64,000 nt of DNA, taken from contig CM055269.1 in NCBI GenBank assembly GCA_029237695.1, positions 32,336,956 through 32,400,955 of the forward strand. Direction: 5' to 3'. Below the pieces are notes generated by a model. It worked only from the letters and a program-made list of their open reading frames with translations, was not told the origin of the DNA and did no database searches. Position 1 is the stretch's first letter; each line of letters opens with the position of its first letter. Shown piece by piece: positions 32,349 to 43,420 of the stretch. This DNA comes from Conchocele bisecta (Eukaryota > Mollusca > Bivalvia > Lucinida > Thyasiridae). Both the position numbers and the translations under genes were made by a program.

Positions 32349-33510
32349 AGCCATGCGATTTTGTACCGAAGAGGATGTGCGATATTTTAAAGAAAAATAT
32401 TTACAAAATTTATGTAAGCTGACAAAATGTTCAGAGCAAATGCGAATTTGCTATGAAAATTTCCTCAACTTTCTTAAGAAACTATCAGTTTATGTAAAAG
32501 AAAATCATGAAAAATCGCACACCTTGGGTACAAAATCACATGGCTCAATTTATTTATAGGAGCTACACTGGTCAAAACATGTTTTGTCACATTTTGTCAT
32601 GGCAAGTATGCAATGAAATGGCTCAACTACGAAATGATGACTTGCAAATTAACCCTTTCAATACCACAGGCCTGTATAGTGGTATTGGCAAACAGTGTAG
32701 ATCCAGATGAGCTGGCTCGTGTAATTTTCTTATTTTTTAAAACAAAAAAACACCCCCTTTTCATAAATGGACTAATCTGAAAATCATTTTGTGACCATTG
32801 AATTAACGTAACGTAAGGCATGAGGTGTTCAATTTTGAACAATAAATCAACATCTGGCAAGAAATGGTGAAATAATTGCTCTTGGTATCATGATTATAAA
32901 ACTTGGCTCAAATATTCATAGCAAAAGGAACATAGTATAGGAATGAATGGCCTTTCTTTGGAATTTATCGGGGTATAAACTTGGAAAAGTCGCGGGAATA
33001 CTGGACGAAGGCCGGATAAAAAAAACCACAACAACTCTGGCATCCTGTTTTGGATTGGGAAACATGAGATAATTCATGTGATTTTATACCTAAGAATACG
33101 TGCGATATTTCATGCTAAAAATTGACATTTTGTTTGTTTGTTGGGGTTTAACGGCCTATCAACAGCTAAGGTCATTTAAGGCCGGGTCAATGGGTTTAGT
33201 ACTAAATCCCATATATTACCTGTACAAGCACATGTACATGTTCAAGTACATATACAAACTTTCTGTAAATTACGTCACAAGTTGACACAATTTCCATCTC
33301 TTGAAAACAATTTACAATATTTTCCGTAGATGACGTCGAAAGTTGGCGAAATGTTCAGAGCAAATGCGGAATAGAATTCCGCAATGCGGAATAGAAAATC
33401 CACATTTGCTCTGAACATTTAGCCAACTTTCGACATCATCTACGCAAAATATTGTAAATTGTTTTCATGAGATATCACATATCTTCATAGGTACACAATC
33501 TCACGGCTCA
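32349..33510. mobile_element. Cluster of fold-back repeats (families P, Q, V) with a K insertion
   Basis: 32350-32560 and 33075-33510 are family P (TGTTCAGAGCAAATGCG with an inverted partner CGCATTTGCTCTGAACA type). 32649-32800 is family Q (TTAACCCTTTCAATACCACA). 32937-33017 is family V (GGAATTTATCGGGGTATAAA). The second P copy is split by a K fragment at about 33128-33262. Confidence 0.6.
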
Positions 33511-33559
33511 CGTCATCTGTAGATGCCTGTCTGCCTGTCTGACTGAACCTCAGCTATCT

Positions 33560-33807
33560 TTAACTCTTTGCATGCTAGCGGCGAAAATATCCGCCAAACG
33601 AATTAGGAGTATATGTCTTATTTCTCTCTGTAAAATATGTCTTGAAATTTCATTAGAATTGTGTCCTCCGGACACAATTCTAATGATATTCCAAGACATA
33701 TTCGGCATGACATTTATAAGGAGAAATAAAAGAAAATATAATGAATTATCATCTGCTATTTTTGAACTATTTATAGCCCACAAATTTCCCAGCATGCAAA
33801 GAATTAA
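33560..33807. mobile_element. MITE family R, copy 1
   Basis: TTAACTCTTTGCATGCTAGC at the left and inverted AGCATGCAAAGAATTAA at the right; the core AATTGTGTCCTCCGGACACAATT is flanked by AAATATGTCTTG arms. Copy 2 is at 37046-37288. Confidence 0.85.
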
Positions 33808-33899
33808 ACATGATCAACAAATCAGATATCAACGTCAGGACAAAAATGGGCTAATGGAGTATTTGGCCAGTGTAGATGTTGATCAACTAGCACTCACAC

Positions 33900-34622
33900 A
33901 GTGTGATGGCCTATGGCCTATCAACAGCTACGGTTATTTAAGGCCGGGCTAACGGGTTCGATCCCGTATTTCACCTGCTGCATTGGGGGGGGGGGGGGGG
34001 GGGGGGGTGGGGAAGAATCCCAAAATCAAACGGAATATTTACATAAAAAAAAAATAATATATATATATTCAGCCCTGAAATTAGAATAAGCGGACCTGAG
34101 GCCGATTTCATCAACATTGCAAAGTATACTTTTCTAGCAAAGTATACTTTGAGGGAGTAATCATTTATTTTTCCTGAAATGCATTATTTCATATAGAACT
34201 AACGACTGCATATATTTGATGATTAAAAGTGTGCAGAATTATTATACTGAATTTATTACATTATCACAGCCATAATGGCTGTGATAATGTAATAAATTCA
34301 GTATAATAAAAATTAATAAATTTATCATAAAATTGAAAATTTCTCCCTCAAAGTATACTTTGCTAGCTAAGTATACTTTGCAATGTTGGTGAAATAGGCT
34401 ACTGGTGCCTGGCCTAAACCACACCAAAGTCACTTGGCCCATTCCCCTAATAGTAGTAGGATTACGAATAATCATAAATACTCACATAAGGGGTATAACC
34501 AGATTCAACTGTCACATACAAAAATGTCAAAGATGTACCTGAGGTCCAAACAGGGTTTCCGGTAAGGATGAACCCGATCGTTAAATTACCCATCGCATGC
34601 TCCCACCTGCACACCCACTCGC
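33900..34622 (-). repeat. SINE-like family K split by a family E MITE
   Basis: 33905-34103 and 34398-34622 together make one K copy with the CGGGTTCGATCCCG box. A 19-21-base G run lies at about 33985. Confidence 0.75.
34104..34397. mobile_element. MITE family E, copy 4, nested in K
   Basis: GGCCGATTTCATCAACATTG and inverted CAATGTTGGTGAAATAGGCT ends; the centre is a perfect palindrome TCACAGCCATAATGGCTGTGA. Confidence 0.85.
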
Positions 34623-34695
34623 GATGTTCATTAAAGGCACATAGTAGGTTTCCCTACAAATCTCGAACAGAGTAGGCTCTGACCAGCCTGGTCTG

Positions 34696-34835
34696 GTTTG
34701 TTTATTGGGGTTTAACGACCTATCAACAGCTACGGTCATTTAAGACCATGTCAATGGGTTTAGTACTAAATCCCATATATTACCTGTACAAATGGGGGGA
34801 AAATCCCAAAATCAGAACTGAATATTTACAAAGCC
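34696..34835 (-). repeat. SINE-like family K fragment
   Basis: TTTGTTTATTGGGGTTTAAC to GAATATTTACA. Confidence 0.55.
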
Positions 34836-34954
34836 TGGTGTGGGGCTGTACTAGTTGAAAACTCAATAAGTCCATTTTTCTTGTGACTGGACATCAAAAT
34901 TACTGTTACGCCAATTCTACTGAACCAAATTACATGTTTCTATACAAATACAAT

Positions 34955-35513
34955 GGTGTCGACTAATTCTGCGCACCTAAGGCTTTCCAAACAAATTTAT
35001 ATGTCATTAACATCCCCATATTCAGTAAAAATTTCCTGAATATTCAACGCAGTTCAAAGACGTCTGTGCAGGTAAAATGTCAGGAAGTGATGTAAATTTT
35101 GTGATGTATGACATCACATGCGTGTTTGAGACGTCACATTTCTTTCTGCTAATGCTGCGCATCAGGTAGTGTAAACAAAACGGCGAGCAGCATACTGGCT
35201 CAGCATAGTAAAATTGGTATTAAACTTGAAGCAGAACTATCCAGTGACATCATGGCAGGTTAGTTTCTGCGTTTAACAGTTAATTTAATAAATAAGACAG
35301 CTATTCCATCAGCAGGGTCTGAGGATTTTACACATTTTGACTATATTCAGAATAACTTTTTACCAAACTATCGGAATGTGATAAAATTGTGCCACAGTGT
35401 AGCAATTAATCAGTTTGTTTATTCCGAAATCCACATATTTTATTATGACGTATGCAAGGCTAAATTTAACGCGAATTGCGCATTAGCCGATGTGCAGAAT
35501 TAGCCGAAATGAC
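34955..35513. mobile_element. 560-bp element with GTCGACTAATTCTGC ends
   Basis: TCGACTAATTCTGCGCAC at the left and an inverted GTGCAGAATTAGCCGA at the right. Inside, at 35252, ATGGCAG is followed by GTTAGT, which mimics a first exon with a donor. The interior also holds CRE-like GACGTCA-type strings. Single copy here. Confidence 0.55.
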
Positions 35514-36095
35514 AGTACATAAGGCATATAAGGTATATGCTATTATTACAACTGGTTGGAAGCTGTTCTCTCAGTATTGGGACTTCACTGGATTTAGGTC
35601 ACCGATAGACATGTTACACTTGGAATAAATGCACATGTACATGAAAAGGATCTATTAGACATAATGCTAGTGAAATAACCAGCAACAAAAACTTCCAAAT
35701 TAAACCAGATATACATGGTATAATTATGCGACATGCTTCCACAAAAAATGCTGCTTAACATTGAGTATCTTACCAATTAACTGGTGAAAGACGCATGTCG
35801 ATCCTGGTTTGGATCTACATCGTTAAATACATCAGCATAATAAATTACAAGGTGTCGAGCAGCACATTCACACAATCTTGCCTGCAATTACACTAGTAGT
35901 GCCACGTTATTCTCACATTACATTACAAACATTGGCTGGAGAAATGGGACTTACGATGCAACTAGTGAAAACCCAGATCAGCCTGTGCATCCGCGCAGTC
36001 TGATCAGGGTCTACACTGTTCGCTAGTCAGTCAAAGAAACACCATCATGCTTCTCACAAACAGTATACCTCCTGATCAGGCTGTAGGAGCCTGGG
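35514..36095. other. Unassigned with a family O palindrome
   Basis: 35965-36085 contains GATCAGCCTGTGCATCCGCG and inverted parts. The remainder shows nothing recognised. Confidence 0.4.
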
Positions 36096-36255
36096 GCGCG
36101 TTTAACTAAAATGTTAATATTGTTTTCTTGTAAACAATTATTGGATGCAGCCTATGCTCAATAAATGTAAATCCATCAATTGAAATTTCCAGACGATCCT
36201 AAACTTGTATTTATGAACATCTTAGTCATACGATTTCTAGTGAAACGGCCCCCTG
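36096..36255. mobile_element. MITE family D, internal deletion
   Basis: Ends GCGCGTTTAACTAAAATG and TAGTGAAACGGCCCC; the left arm of the central palindrome is missing. Confidence 0.65.
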
Positions 36256-36340
36256 GTAACATCAGGAGCTAGACTGGTTATACATTCCATAAGCCCCATT
36301 TCTGTAACCACTGCCACATACATATACCCACAACAGTGAA

Positions 36341-36739
36341 GGTGCATGATCACGTGGTTACAACAACAACGTCGCCCACTCCAAAGTCAATATTACCGTA
36401 TTTGATATTTTCCTTAATATGCAACAGATTTTGATGAAATATGGCACAGTAAACGCGTCTTCATGAGCTGCATTTGGTGGTCTAGGGAGTTTGGCACAGA
36501 CTTATGTCGTTTTTGTGAAGAATCGATTTCCGTGTCAGAGACACGGAAATCGATTCTTCGCAAAAACGACAGAAGTTTGGGCGAAAATACAGAGACCACC
36601 AAATGCAGCTCAACAAGACAGACGCGTTTGGTGCGCCATATTTCATCAAAATCCGTTACGTAATAAGGACACTATAAAAGAATGCATACATTGAATCGGT
36701 ACTTGTTGTTGTTGTTAGTACCACGTGATCATACACCTC
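36341..36739. mobile_element. 400-bp fold-back element W, single copy
   Basis: GGTGCATGATCACGTGGT at the left and inverted ACCACGTGATCATACACC at the right. The arms pair over most of their length (ACGCGTCTTCATGAGCTGCA, CGATTTCCGTGTC/GACACGGAAATCG). Frames inside are artefacts of the palindrome. Confidence 0.75.
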
Positions 36740-37045
36740 GACAGTGTGGCTGTACTAGCAGTGCAATTTTGGAATACTGATTATATACAGGTTACAAGGC
36801 ACAGAATCACAATACGCTGACACAGACACAAATGTTGAGATCAAACTTTCATACCACATACACATGAAATAATGTCACGTCTACCACTGCACACCTACAC
36901 CTCGTATGTTACATGATGGTCACACACCGAATATGGGTAACATTATATTGATTGTTATTTTTATTTATTTAACGCTGTTTTTTAACTGCCTGTCGACAGC
37001 TAAGGCCATTTTAGGGCAGGTAAACAGGGTCAAAACATTGTACTC

Positions 37046-37288
37046 AACTCTTTGCATGCTAGCGGCGAAAATATCCGCCAAACGAATTAGGAGTACATGT
37101 ATATGTTTTATTTCTCTCTGTAAATATGTCTTGAAATTTCATTAGAATTGTGTCACACAATTCTAATGAAATTCCAAGACATATTCATGACATTTATAAG
37201 GAGAAATAAAAGAAAATATAATAAATTGTCATCTGCTATTTTTTAACTATTTATAGCCCATAAATTTCCCAGCATGCAAAGAGTTAAC
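37046..37288. mobile_element. MITE family R, copy 2
   Basis: Same ends and arms as 33560-33807; the central AATTGTGTCACACAATT has a shorter loop. Confidence 0.85.
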
Positions 37289-37297
37289 TACTAAGAG

Positions 37298-37352
37298 ACT
37301 GGAAAAAAAGTCAAAATTTGACAAAGTTACCAAATTTTGACTTTTTCCAGAT
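37298..37352. repeat. Isolated hairpin
   Basis: CTGGAAAAAAAGTCAAAATT and its inverse AATTTTGACTTTTTCCAG are separated by about 15 bases. Confidence 0.6.
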
Positions 37353-37369
37353 GATATGGGATCATGTGT

Positions 37370-37548
37370 CATGCACATCTGTGCATTCTGGATCGCCTGA
37401 AATTTCAATTGATGGATTTACATTTATTGAACATAGTAAATCCAATAATTGTTTACAAGAAAACAGTGTTAATGTGAAATTTACAGACTATCATAATTTT
37501 GTACTGACAAACATGTTAGTCGTACAAAGTTTAGTGACACGGCCCCCT
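37370..37548. mobile_element. MITE family D, damaged
   Basis: GGATTTACATTTATTGAACA then, after loss of most of the palindrome, the right half ending TTTAGTGACACGGCCCCC. Confidence 0.65.
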
Positions 37549-37702
37549 GGTGCCAATGTTTATGGAAAGCTACAAGCGAATATAATTTCTTCAACAAGTT
37601 TTTGTATTTTATTTAACTTTACATTAGTTTGGAATTTGCGATGGCTCTGCAGAAAAATTAATGAATACAATCAATTCTAATTATGAATATTTGACAACGT
37701 AT

Positions 37703-37948
37703 TTAACACTTTCAACACCACAGGCCTGTAAAGTGGTATTGGCAAAAAGTGTAGATCCAGATGAGCCGGCTCGTGACGAGCCGTCTCCTCCGGATCTGCA
37801 CTTTTTGCAAGTAATTTTCATATTCTTAAGAACAAAAACACCCCATTTTCATAAATGGACTAGTCTGAAAATCATTTTATGCCGGTTGAATTGGTTGCAA
37901 AATTAACATATCAAAATCAATTCCAGTTAACTTAGGGTGAAGGGTTAA
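37703..37948. mobile_element. MITE family Q with TTAA ends
   Basis: TTAACACTTTCAACACCACA at the left and GTGAAGGGTTAA at the right; core GAGCCGGCTCGTGACGAGCC. A partial copy is at 32649-32800 and core-like sequence at 18310-18370. Confidence 0.65.
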
Positions 37949-38144
37949 TCAAGGGTCCACCCACACAACAATTACACAGTAAACTCACCAATACCTACCT
38001 AGTAAATATTCTGATTAAACTAAATGGTTGCCAGGGTTACGAGGATTGAACACTGATCAATTTATATACATTATTTGTCCTGCCATGTAAGCTTATCTTG
38101 TAACCACTCATTTGAACGAGACAGTATTACTGAGTACCATAATA

Positions 38145-38470
38145 ACCCTATATATCTGGACACCATTTGCTTGCGGAAACCGCTGTAAAATCGGGGTTTC
38201 CCAAAACAAATTGTATCCAAATATATTATTACGATAAATCAGTACAACCATACTAAGCACACAGGTGACGGGGAAAAAAATCACATGACGGTGTATATAT
38301 ATATATCTCTACACGTATACAACAGACTATCAGATTAGTTGTTCCCATCACCTGTGACTAAGCATAAACATTGGGTGGACACACTTTGTTGTAGACAACC
38401 AGATATTTATATGTGTTTCCTGGAATAAATTGTGTCCGAATATTTACAGTCATTATGGTAGTCAAACATA
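38145..38470. mobile_element. Family Y repeat interrupted by MITE Z
   Basis: CCCAAAACAAATTGTATCC, CAGTACAACCAT ... ACACTTTGTTGTAGAC and AAATTGTGTCCGAATATTTA match the uninterrupted copy at 48885-49065. Confidence 0.7.
38260..38356. mobile_element. MITE family Z inserted in Y
   Basis: 97 bp with ends CACAGGTGACGGG and CCCATCACCTGTG, flanked on both sides by ACTAAG, which fits a 6-8-bp target duplication. Copy 2 is at 39366-39460, inverted. Confidence 0.8.
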
Positions 38471-38540
38471 TACAGTAGTAGATCAGGTACGTGTGCCAGT
38501 GTATGAGCTTTTCTGCCTTATACATGTATAGCACATCAGG

Positions 38541-39352
38541 GGCCCGTTTCACAAACCTTTGTACGACTAAAATGTTCGTAAGTACAATTTTAGGACCGTC
38601 TGAAAATTTTAATTCATGGATTTACATTTATTGAGCATAGGCTGCATATGCAGCCTATGTTCAATAAATGTAAATCCATTAAGTGTTTACAAGAAAATAT
38701 GTTTAATGTGAAATTTACAGACTATCTTCATTTTCCACTTACAAACATTTTAGTTGTACAAAGTTTACTGTCTGTTTCACGAAAGCTGCCCAAATTTTAC
38801 ACCCATATAAACAATTTGAAAACAATATTTTTTTCGATAATATTAAATGTTATCAAAATTTGAAGAATGAGCCTTCTTTTTATTTCGTGAAATTTGGTCA
38901 AATATTGATTTTATTGCGAATTTTTGTTTCCCCATGTTAAATCCCCATAGACATCTTCACTGAGTGAAGATGTCTATGGGGATTTAACATGGGGAAATTC
39001 TTTTTGAAATTTAGAAATACTGGACCGATTTTTAAAATTTAACTTTTGTTTTCTTAGTTAGATCATATCCAAGCTATCTAGTCAGGTTTCGGAGTCAATT
39101 TCCAAATTTTTTCGTTTTTTGACTCCTCCACACGTCCTTACCACTTTTTCCCCCCATGTTAAATTCCCATAGACAAATCAATTTTTTGTAATAAAATCAA
39201 TATTTGACCGAATTTCACGAAATAAAAAGGCTCATTCTTAAATTTTCCTTTAATTTAATATTATCGAAAATAATATTGTTTTTGAATTGTCTAAATGGCC
39301 GTAAAATTTGGGCAGCTTTCATGAAACAGACAGTAGTGTGAAACGGCCCCTA
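38541..39352. mobile_element. MITE family D split by family C
   Basis: The left part, 38541-38766, carries GGGCCCGTTTCACAAACC and the palindrome TAGGCTGCATATGCAGCCTA; the right end, GTGTGAAACGGCCCC, lies at 39338-39352. The C element occupies the gap. Confidence 0.85.
38767..39332. mobile_element. MITE family C, copy 2, nested in D
   Basis: CTGTCTGTTTCACGAAAGC to GCTTTCATGAAACAGACAG. Flanks read GTTTA on the left and TAGTG on the right, where the intact host reads GTTTAGTG, so TA is duplicated (the Tc1/mariner signature). Confidence 0.85.
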
Positions 39353-39365
39353 GTATACCGCTGTT

Positions 39366-39460
39366 CACAGGTGATGGGAACAAATAATCTGATAGTCTGT
39401 TGTTACTTGTATAGATACTATATATACCGTCATGTGATTATTTTTCCCCCGTCACCTGTG
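39366..39460. mobile_element. MITE family Z, copy 2
   Basis: CACAGGTGATGGG to CCCGTCACCTGTG, with interior the inverse of the copy at 38260-38356. Confidence 0.8.
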
Positions 39461-39714
39461 CCGCCATTATTACATTTCAAACAAAATACGATATTGTCCA
39501 TAAATGAAGTAGACAAAAATTTCAGCAACAAATGTGGAATTAGATTCGCAGATATTCAAAATCAGTTACCACTAATTCTCATGTGCTATAGTAGAAAATT
39601 TCATACACCGACTCCACTTCTTCGAGACCTTGAATAAATGAAATAACAACCTAGTATAACCAAATTCATGCTGATGATATATATACATTTTTTCTCATGG
39701 AAATAAAGTGATAA
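39461..39714. other. Unassigned; short open frame
   Basis: The tail of a + strand frame ending at 39637 (NEVDKNFSNKCGIRFADIQ) has a plausible amino-acid mix but no recognised family and no splice support. Confidence 0.3.
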
Positions 39715-40175
39715 TTTTTCATATTTCTCCCAAAATATATGGTGTTACCACTCTTGACAGTTGAACCGTCTCATCAGTGGTAACAATATATACTTTCATT
39801 GAGAAATAAAGAAAAGATAAAAAATGTTGGCAAAGTTTAAAGGGGATTAATCAGGATTTTTTTGGAAAATAATATAAAAAATAAAAATGTGTTTGTTTTC
39901 ATCATGGCCCTGTGTAAAGTGGTATAATTGAAGATGTATGTGACACTAGGACTGCTGGTTGTTTCTATTTTCACTAATATAGGTACATAAATATCGGATT
40001 TCCTAATGCAACAAGATAACAAATCAGATATTTATGTAACAATATCGGTGAAAATTGAAACAACCAAGCATTCCTAGTATCGTCATATATCTTCAATTAA
40101 AGTATGTTACACAGGGCCATGATGTTTTTATTTTGTATAGTAATTTTTTCCAAAAAATCCTGATATGCCCCTTTA
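39715..40175. mobile_element. MITE family F (damaged) followed by family AA
   Basis: 39715-39835: AACCGTCTCATCAGTGG core of F. 39837-40175: TTAAAGGGGATTAATCAGG at the left and inverted CCTGATATGCCCCTTTAA at the right, pairing along most of its length. Confidence 0.7.
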
Positions 40176-40223
40176 ATACCTATGAATCAGTACGCCGCAT
40201 GAAAGGGGTTAAAATGGGTGAAC

Positions 40224-40282
40224 CCAGGGGCGGATCTGGAGGGGGGGGGGGGAGGTTCCGGGGTTGCTGGATCCGCCCCTGG
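40224..40282. mobile_element. Minimal family M palindrome
   Basis: CAGGGGCGGATCTGGAGG to CTGGATCCGCCCCTG enclosing a G run. It makes the glycine-rich frame here, which is not a gene. Confidence 0.7.
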
Positions 40283-41824
40283 AACCTAACACCCGACTAT
40301 ACATACAACATGTACCAATCCCCAACATGCGCCGCTGCCAATCAATCGGTCATCGCGCCACCAGCCACCAACCCGTCCGCCACACACAGTTGTTTCAATT
40401 TAAAACACATCAATTTATATATCTAAGAATCTTCTAGTGTCTATTTGTACAGATTTGTAACACACCACGAGAAACCCAGCCTAAATACCTTTGCAACAAG
40501 AGCAGTGTAGCTCACAGTATACATGTCACTCAGTGTGTAGCTCATACTTCTGATTTTACATGTAGCTCAGTGATGACCAATCAAAGTTCATGATTTCGAG
40601 CATAATATTTCAGGGATTACAGTGTTTACCATTTATATTACATATCCAAAATAGTTATGCAACCAGTGTAAATCAAAATCAGATTTCAGCAGTGTAAATA
40701 TTGATCAGGTGCAACACTGGTTACATCAACTAGGCTGATTTTAAAATGATGTGTTACATTTTTCACTGGCATTTGACAAAAATCGCCCACCGCCGCTACA
40801 TTCATAAACCCTCTCACCCCCAATTGTCTTACATGTACTCCTCCATGTTAATTTTCACATTATTCAATTACACGTAATAAGTCAAGGAATGGACGTGTTA
40901 ATAACAAGGGCATCATTATCACTAAGCTAATCCCCCCGCTGGCAGCTTTGATAACCAAAAAGAGACCTTGATCTTAGGCGATCGGACGTGGGTCATATGC
41001 AATATAAAGCACCATCCCTAGCCTAGACACACATAGTGGACATTATCAAAATCAGTGAAGCAGTTCACGAGTTATTGAAAAATGAAAGGTCTTACTAACG
41101 TACGCACGCACGTCACCGGACTAAAGCTAGATCCCCTCTTGCCTATCGGCGAGGGAATACTCATAAAACATCCAGTATAGAACCTGACAAGATAAGCAGC
41201 ATAACCCCTTATCAATCTGTATAGATGTGCATGTTGATCCGAGACTACACTGGTTGCATACACTGTAAGGTTTGCTGTCTAAAACGACAGCCATATCAGA
41301 TGCTAATAATGTTACAAGATCAATATCTAAACCAGTTCCAAGTGTGGTACAGATCGTATCATCCACTAGATAGGCAGTCTGACTGTTCTTCAGACACAAC
41401 TGCTTCCTGTGTCAATCAGAGAACTCGTAATTATGTACTTGTGGGCCGGAGCTGAGAAAATGGACGTATGTCGCCCCAGACCAGCCTGTGCATCTGGTGC
41501 CTGTTTCACTAAACTTCGTACGACTAAAATGTTCGCAAGTAAATTTCACATGAATAATGCTTTCTTGTATTTAAAACAATTGTTTACCACCTGGTGGCTC
41601 GCATACACATTGCAGACTGAAATAATTATACCACAATGAAAGTGAGTATGTTCCAGCAACAGCTACGGTCATATAGAGACAGGATACCACCATGAAACAA
41701 TAGCTATAAAAGTACATGAGCTTCCATGACAAACAGGAGCGTGTGCAGCTTTTGTCCAGTATAGTTCCTGATCAGTTGATAGCACACTTACAGTTTGATC
41801 AGGACCTTATTCCACCATTAGAAA
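40283..41824. other. Largely unassigned
   Basis: About 1.5 kb with a D-element fragment at 41500-41560 (TTTCACTAAACTTCGTACG) and a SINE tail fragment near 41655-41690. No exon-like sequence on either strand. Confidence 0.45.
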
Positions 41825-42513
41825 GTGAAATGGTTTAACGACCCCGCAACAGCTAAGGTCCTATAGAGACAGGACCACAGTTTAAAGTATCATCCAAAAG
41901 ACCAGTGGGATGGAAATACTATGAAAGTATTTTTTGATGCCCTAGGCAAGGTTTGAACCCACAACCTCCGGATTGGAAGTCATGTGTTGTAACCCCTAGG
42001 CCACAACCCATCCACCATTAGAAGTGTCTTGAATGTTCTACTGACGAAATGACAAACACTTTGTCGTGATCAAACTACACAGACATACGGGTAGATCTGG
42101 AGCTACACTGCTGATTATGATAAACACTGTATACCCTGATCACACTCTGCACAGACATACAAATATATTTGGAGCTACACTGGTTGCAAAAGCCGTAAGA
42201 CCCATTTTGTCAAGAAGTGTCCTACACTTCATTTTCGACCAGTGCAGATATCGGCATGCAAGCTGCTAGCCTGGGGCATCGTGGATGGTTAGCCGACTGA
42301 ATGGCAACCAGTGCAGACCCAGATCTGACTGCGCGAGTGCGCAGTCTGATCTGGGTCTTCACTGGTTGCAAATGCAATCTGGTGTATTCAAATTGTGGTA
42401 CACATATGAAAAATTGTCATTGAAAAATATGAAATGTTAGTACGTTAGTATGGAATATGAGCGGGCAAGGTGTTTTTGATCAAATGCCAGCATGGTTTAT
42501 CACAGTCTGTCTA
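41560..42513 (-). other. Region after the AMPK beta stop (3' UTR side)
   Basis: Sequence downstream of the stop in gene direction. No AATAAA was seen on the - strand here; the nearest found is at about 40120, inside a MITE. The stretch holds a SINE copy (41825-42010) and a short palindromic repeat (42295-42375), so the real UTR end cannot be placed from sequence. Confidence 0.3.
41825..42010 (-). repeat. tRNA-derived SINE
   Basis: On the - strand it starts with GTTGTGGCCTAGGGG (A box) and GTGGGTTCAAACC (B box) at 42009-41950 and ends with CCTTAGCTGTTGCGGGG and GTCGTTAAACC. The tail resembles family K. The anticodon and acceptor stems do not pair fully, so it is not a functional tRNA gene. 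Confidence 0.7.
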
Positions 42514-42591
42514 CTATATAGGTTTATACAACAGCGTTGTAACGTACTTCTTCCGAAATCTATGGGTAGCACTTAATACCATTACACCATC
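42514..42591 (-). CDS. PRKAB: AMPK beta last coding exon and stop
   Basis: Twenty-five codons and TAG: DGVMVLSATHRFRKKYVTTL followed by LYKPI. The acceptor is TTTCGTTTCAG. The C-terminal strand YVTTLLYKPI forms the shared sheet with the gamma subunit and is conserved in all animals. One mild change is HRF where most animals have HRY. Confidence 0.96.
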   Translation of the reverse strand, partial: DGVMVLSATHRFRKKYVTTLLYKPI

Positions 42592-43259
42592 CTGAAACGA
42601 AAAAAAAGTTTGTTTGTATAATAGTGTTTAACGGCCAATCAACAGCTAAGGTCATTTAAAGCCGAGCCAGTTCCCGAGTGCCACAGCAAACGTTTACCCA
42701 CGGCTGGACATGGTCGAACATTATTGTTACATTTCCGTCGGGAATATCATGCAATTTGAGCATATATGTAGTACTTTCGGTACTTTGAAAATCTGCTCCA
42801 TGCAAATAGCTGATTTACACATACATGTTCCGGGGCCGCAGTACACGTCGTGTGATGCAGCCGCATCAATTAAAAAATTTCAGTGCGACCGTTGTGAACT
42901 GGTCTGGTGATGTGATGCCGTGTTTTAGTAATGTCATGAGACACATGCATTACATAGGTGTTGGCTGGGCCCCCGGAATGAGCATTTTCTACATGGTCAA
43001 ATAGCACGCGCTGTACATTTGAACATGGCTGTGAGCGGTGTCGAACAACGGAAGTCCTGTTTTTTTCGAAAATTGTAATTTTTTATCGCCAATTGTTTAT
43101 TTTTATCGCCAATTGCCAATGGCGATCGCCAGTGGAATCCCTGACTTAGTGCTCAATAAATCTACAAGATACAGTTCTGTTGTCAGATACAGTAAGAAAA
43201 GAATCACTTCACCGATAGGAAAATAATTATGCATGTCATCAAAGAAAATGTGTACTCAC
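42592..43259 (-). other. Last PRKAB intron (668 bp)
   Basis: Contains a K fragment at 42610-42700 (GTTTAACGGCCAATCAACAG). A 66-codon + strand frame at 42710-42910 lies within it and is taken as chance. Confidence 0.6.
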
Positions 43260-43328
43260 CTTTATTGAAAGAGCGTATAAATGATTTAACATCACATGAT
43301 TGGGTTCTGGTAGCAGGGTCGGCTCGCA
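43260..43328 (-). CDS. PRKAB: AMPK beta exon: ASC domain middle
   Basis: Twenty-three codons in phase 0, beginning CEPTLLPEPNHVMLNHLYAL and ending SIK before a GTGAGT donor; the acceptor is TACATTTCAG. The C-E-P-T form is that of insect beta (human has CDPALL). This segment packs against the alpha subunit and contributes to the gamma interaction in known AMPK structures. Confidence 0.96.
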
Positions 43329-43420
43329 CTGAAATGTAAACATGAAACGCAAGTGAATGTGTTGCCCAGCACGGAGCTTACATTTCCAATAAATAAGGGA
43401 TCTAACATGAGTGATGATTT

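Noticed and set aside
35252..35258. Possible first exon ATGGCAG with a GTTAGT donor
   Set aside because: It lies inside an element bounded by inverted GTCGACTAATTCTGC-like ends, and no downstream + strand exons were found.
36414..36694. Three mutually overlapping frames on both strands
   Set aside because: They are mirror products of the 400-bp palindrome W.
40055..40426. Glycine-rich 123-codon frame
   Set aside because: The glycine stretch is the G run of a family-M palindrome; the rest crosses a MITE.
41950..42010. tRNA gene on the - strand
   Set aside because: It has good A and B boxes but incomplete stems and a SINE body and tail follow directly.
42710..42910. 66-codon frame with Cys pairs inside the last PRKAB intron
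   Set aside because: It is on the opposite strand to the host gene, starts in repeat-flanked sequence and matches nothing recognised.
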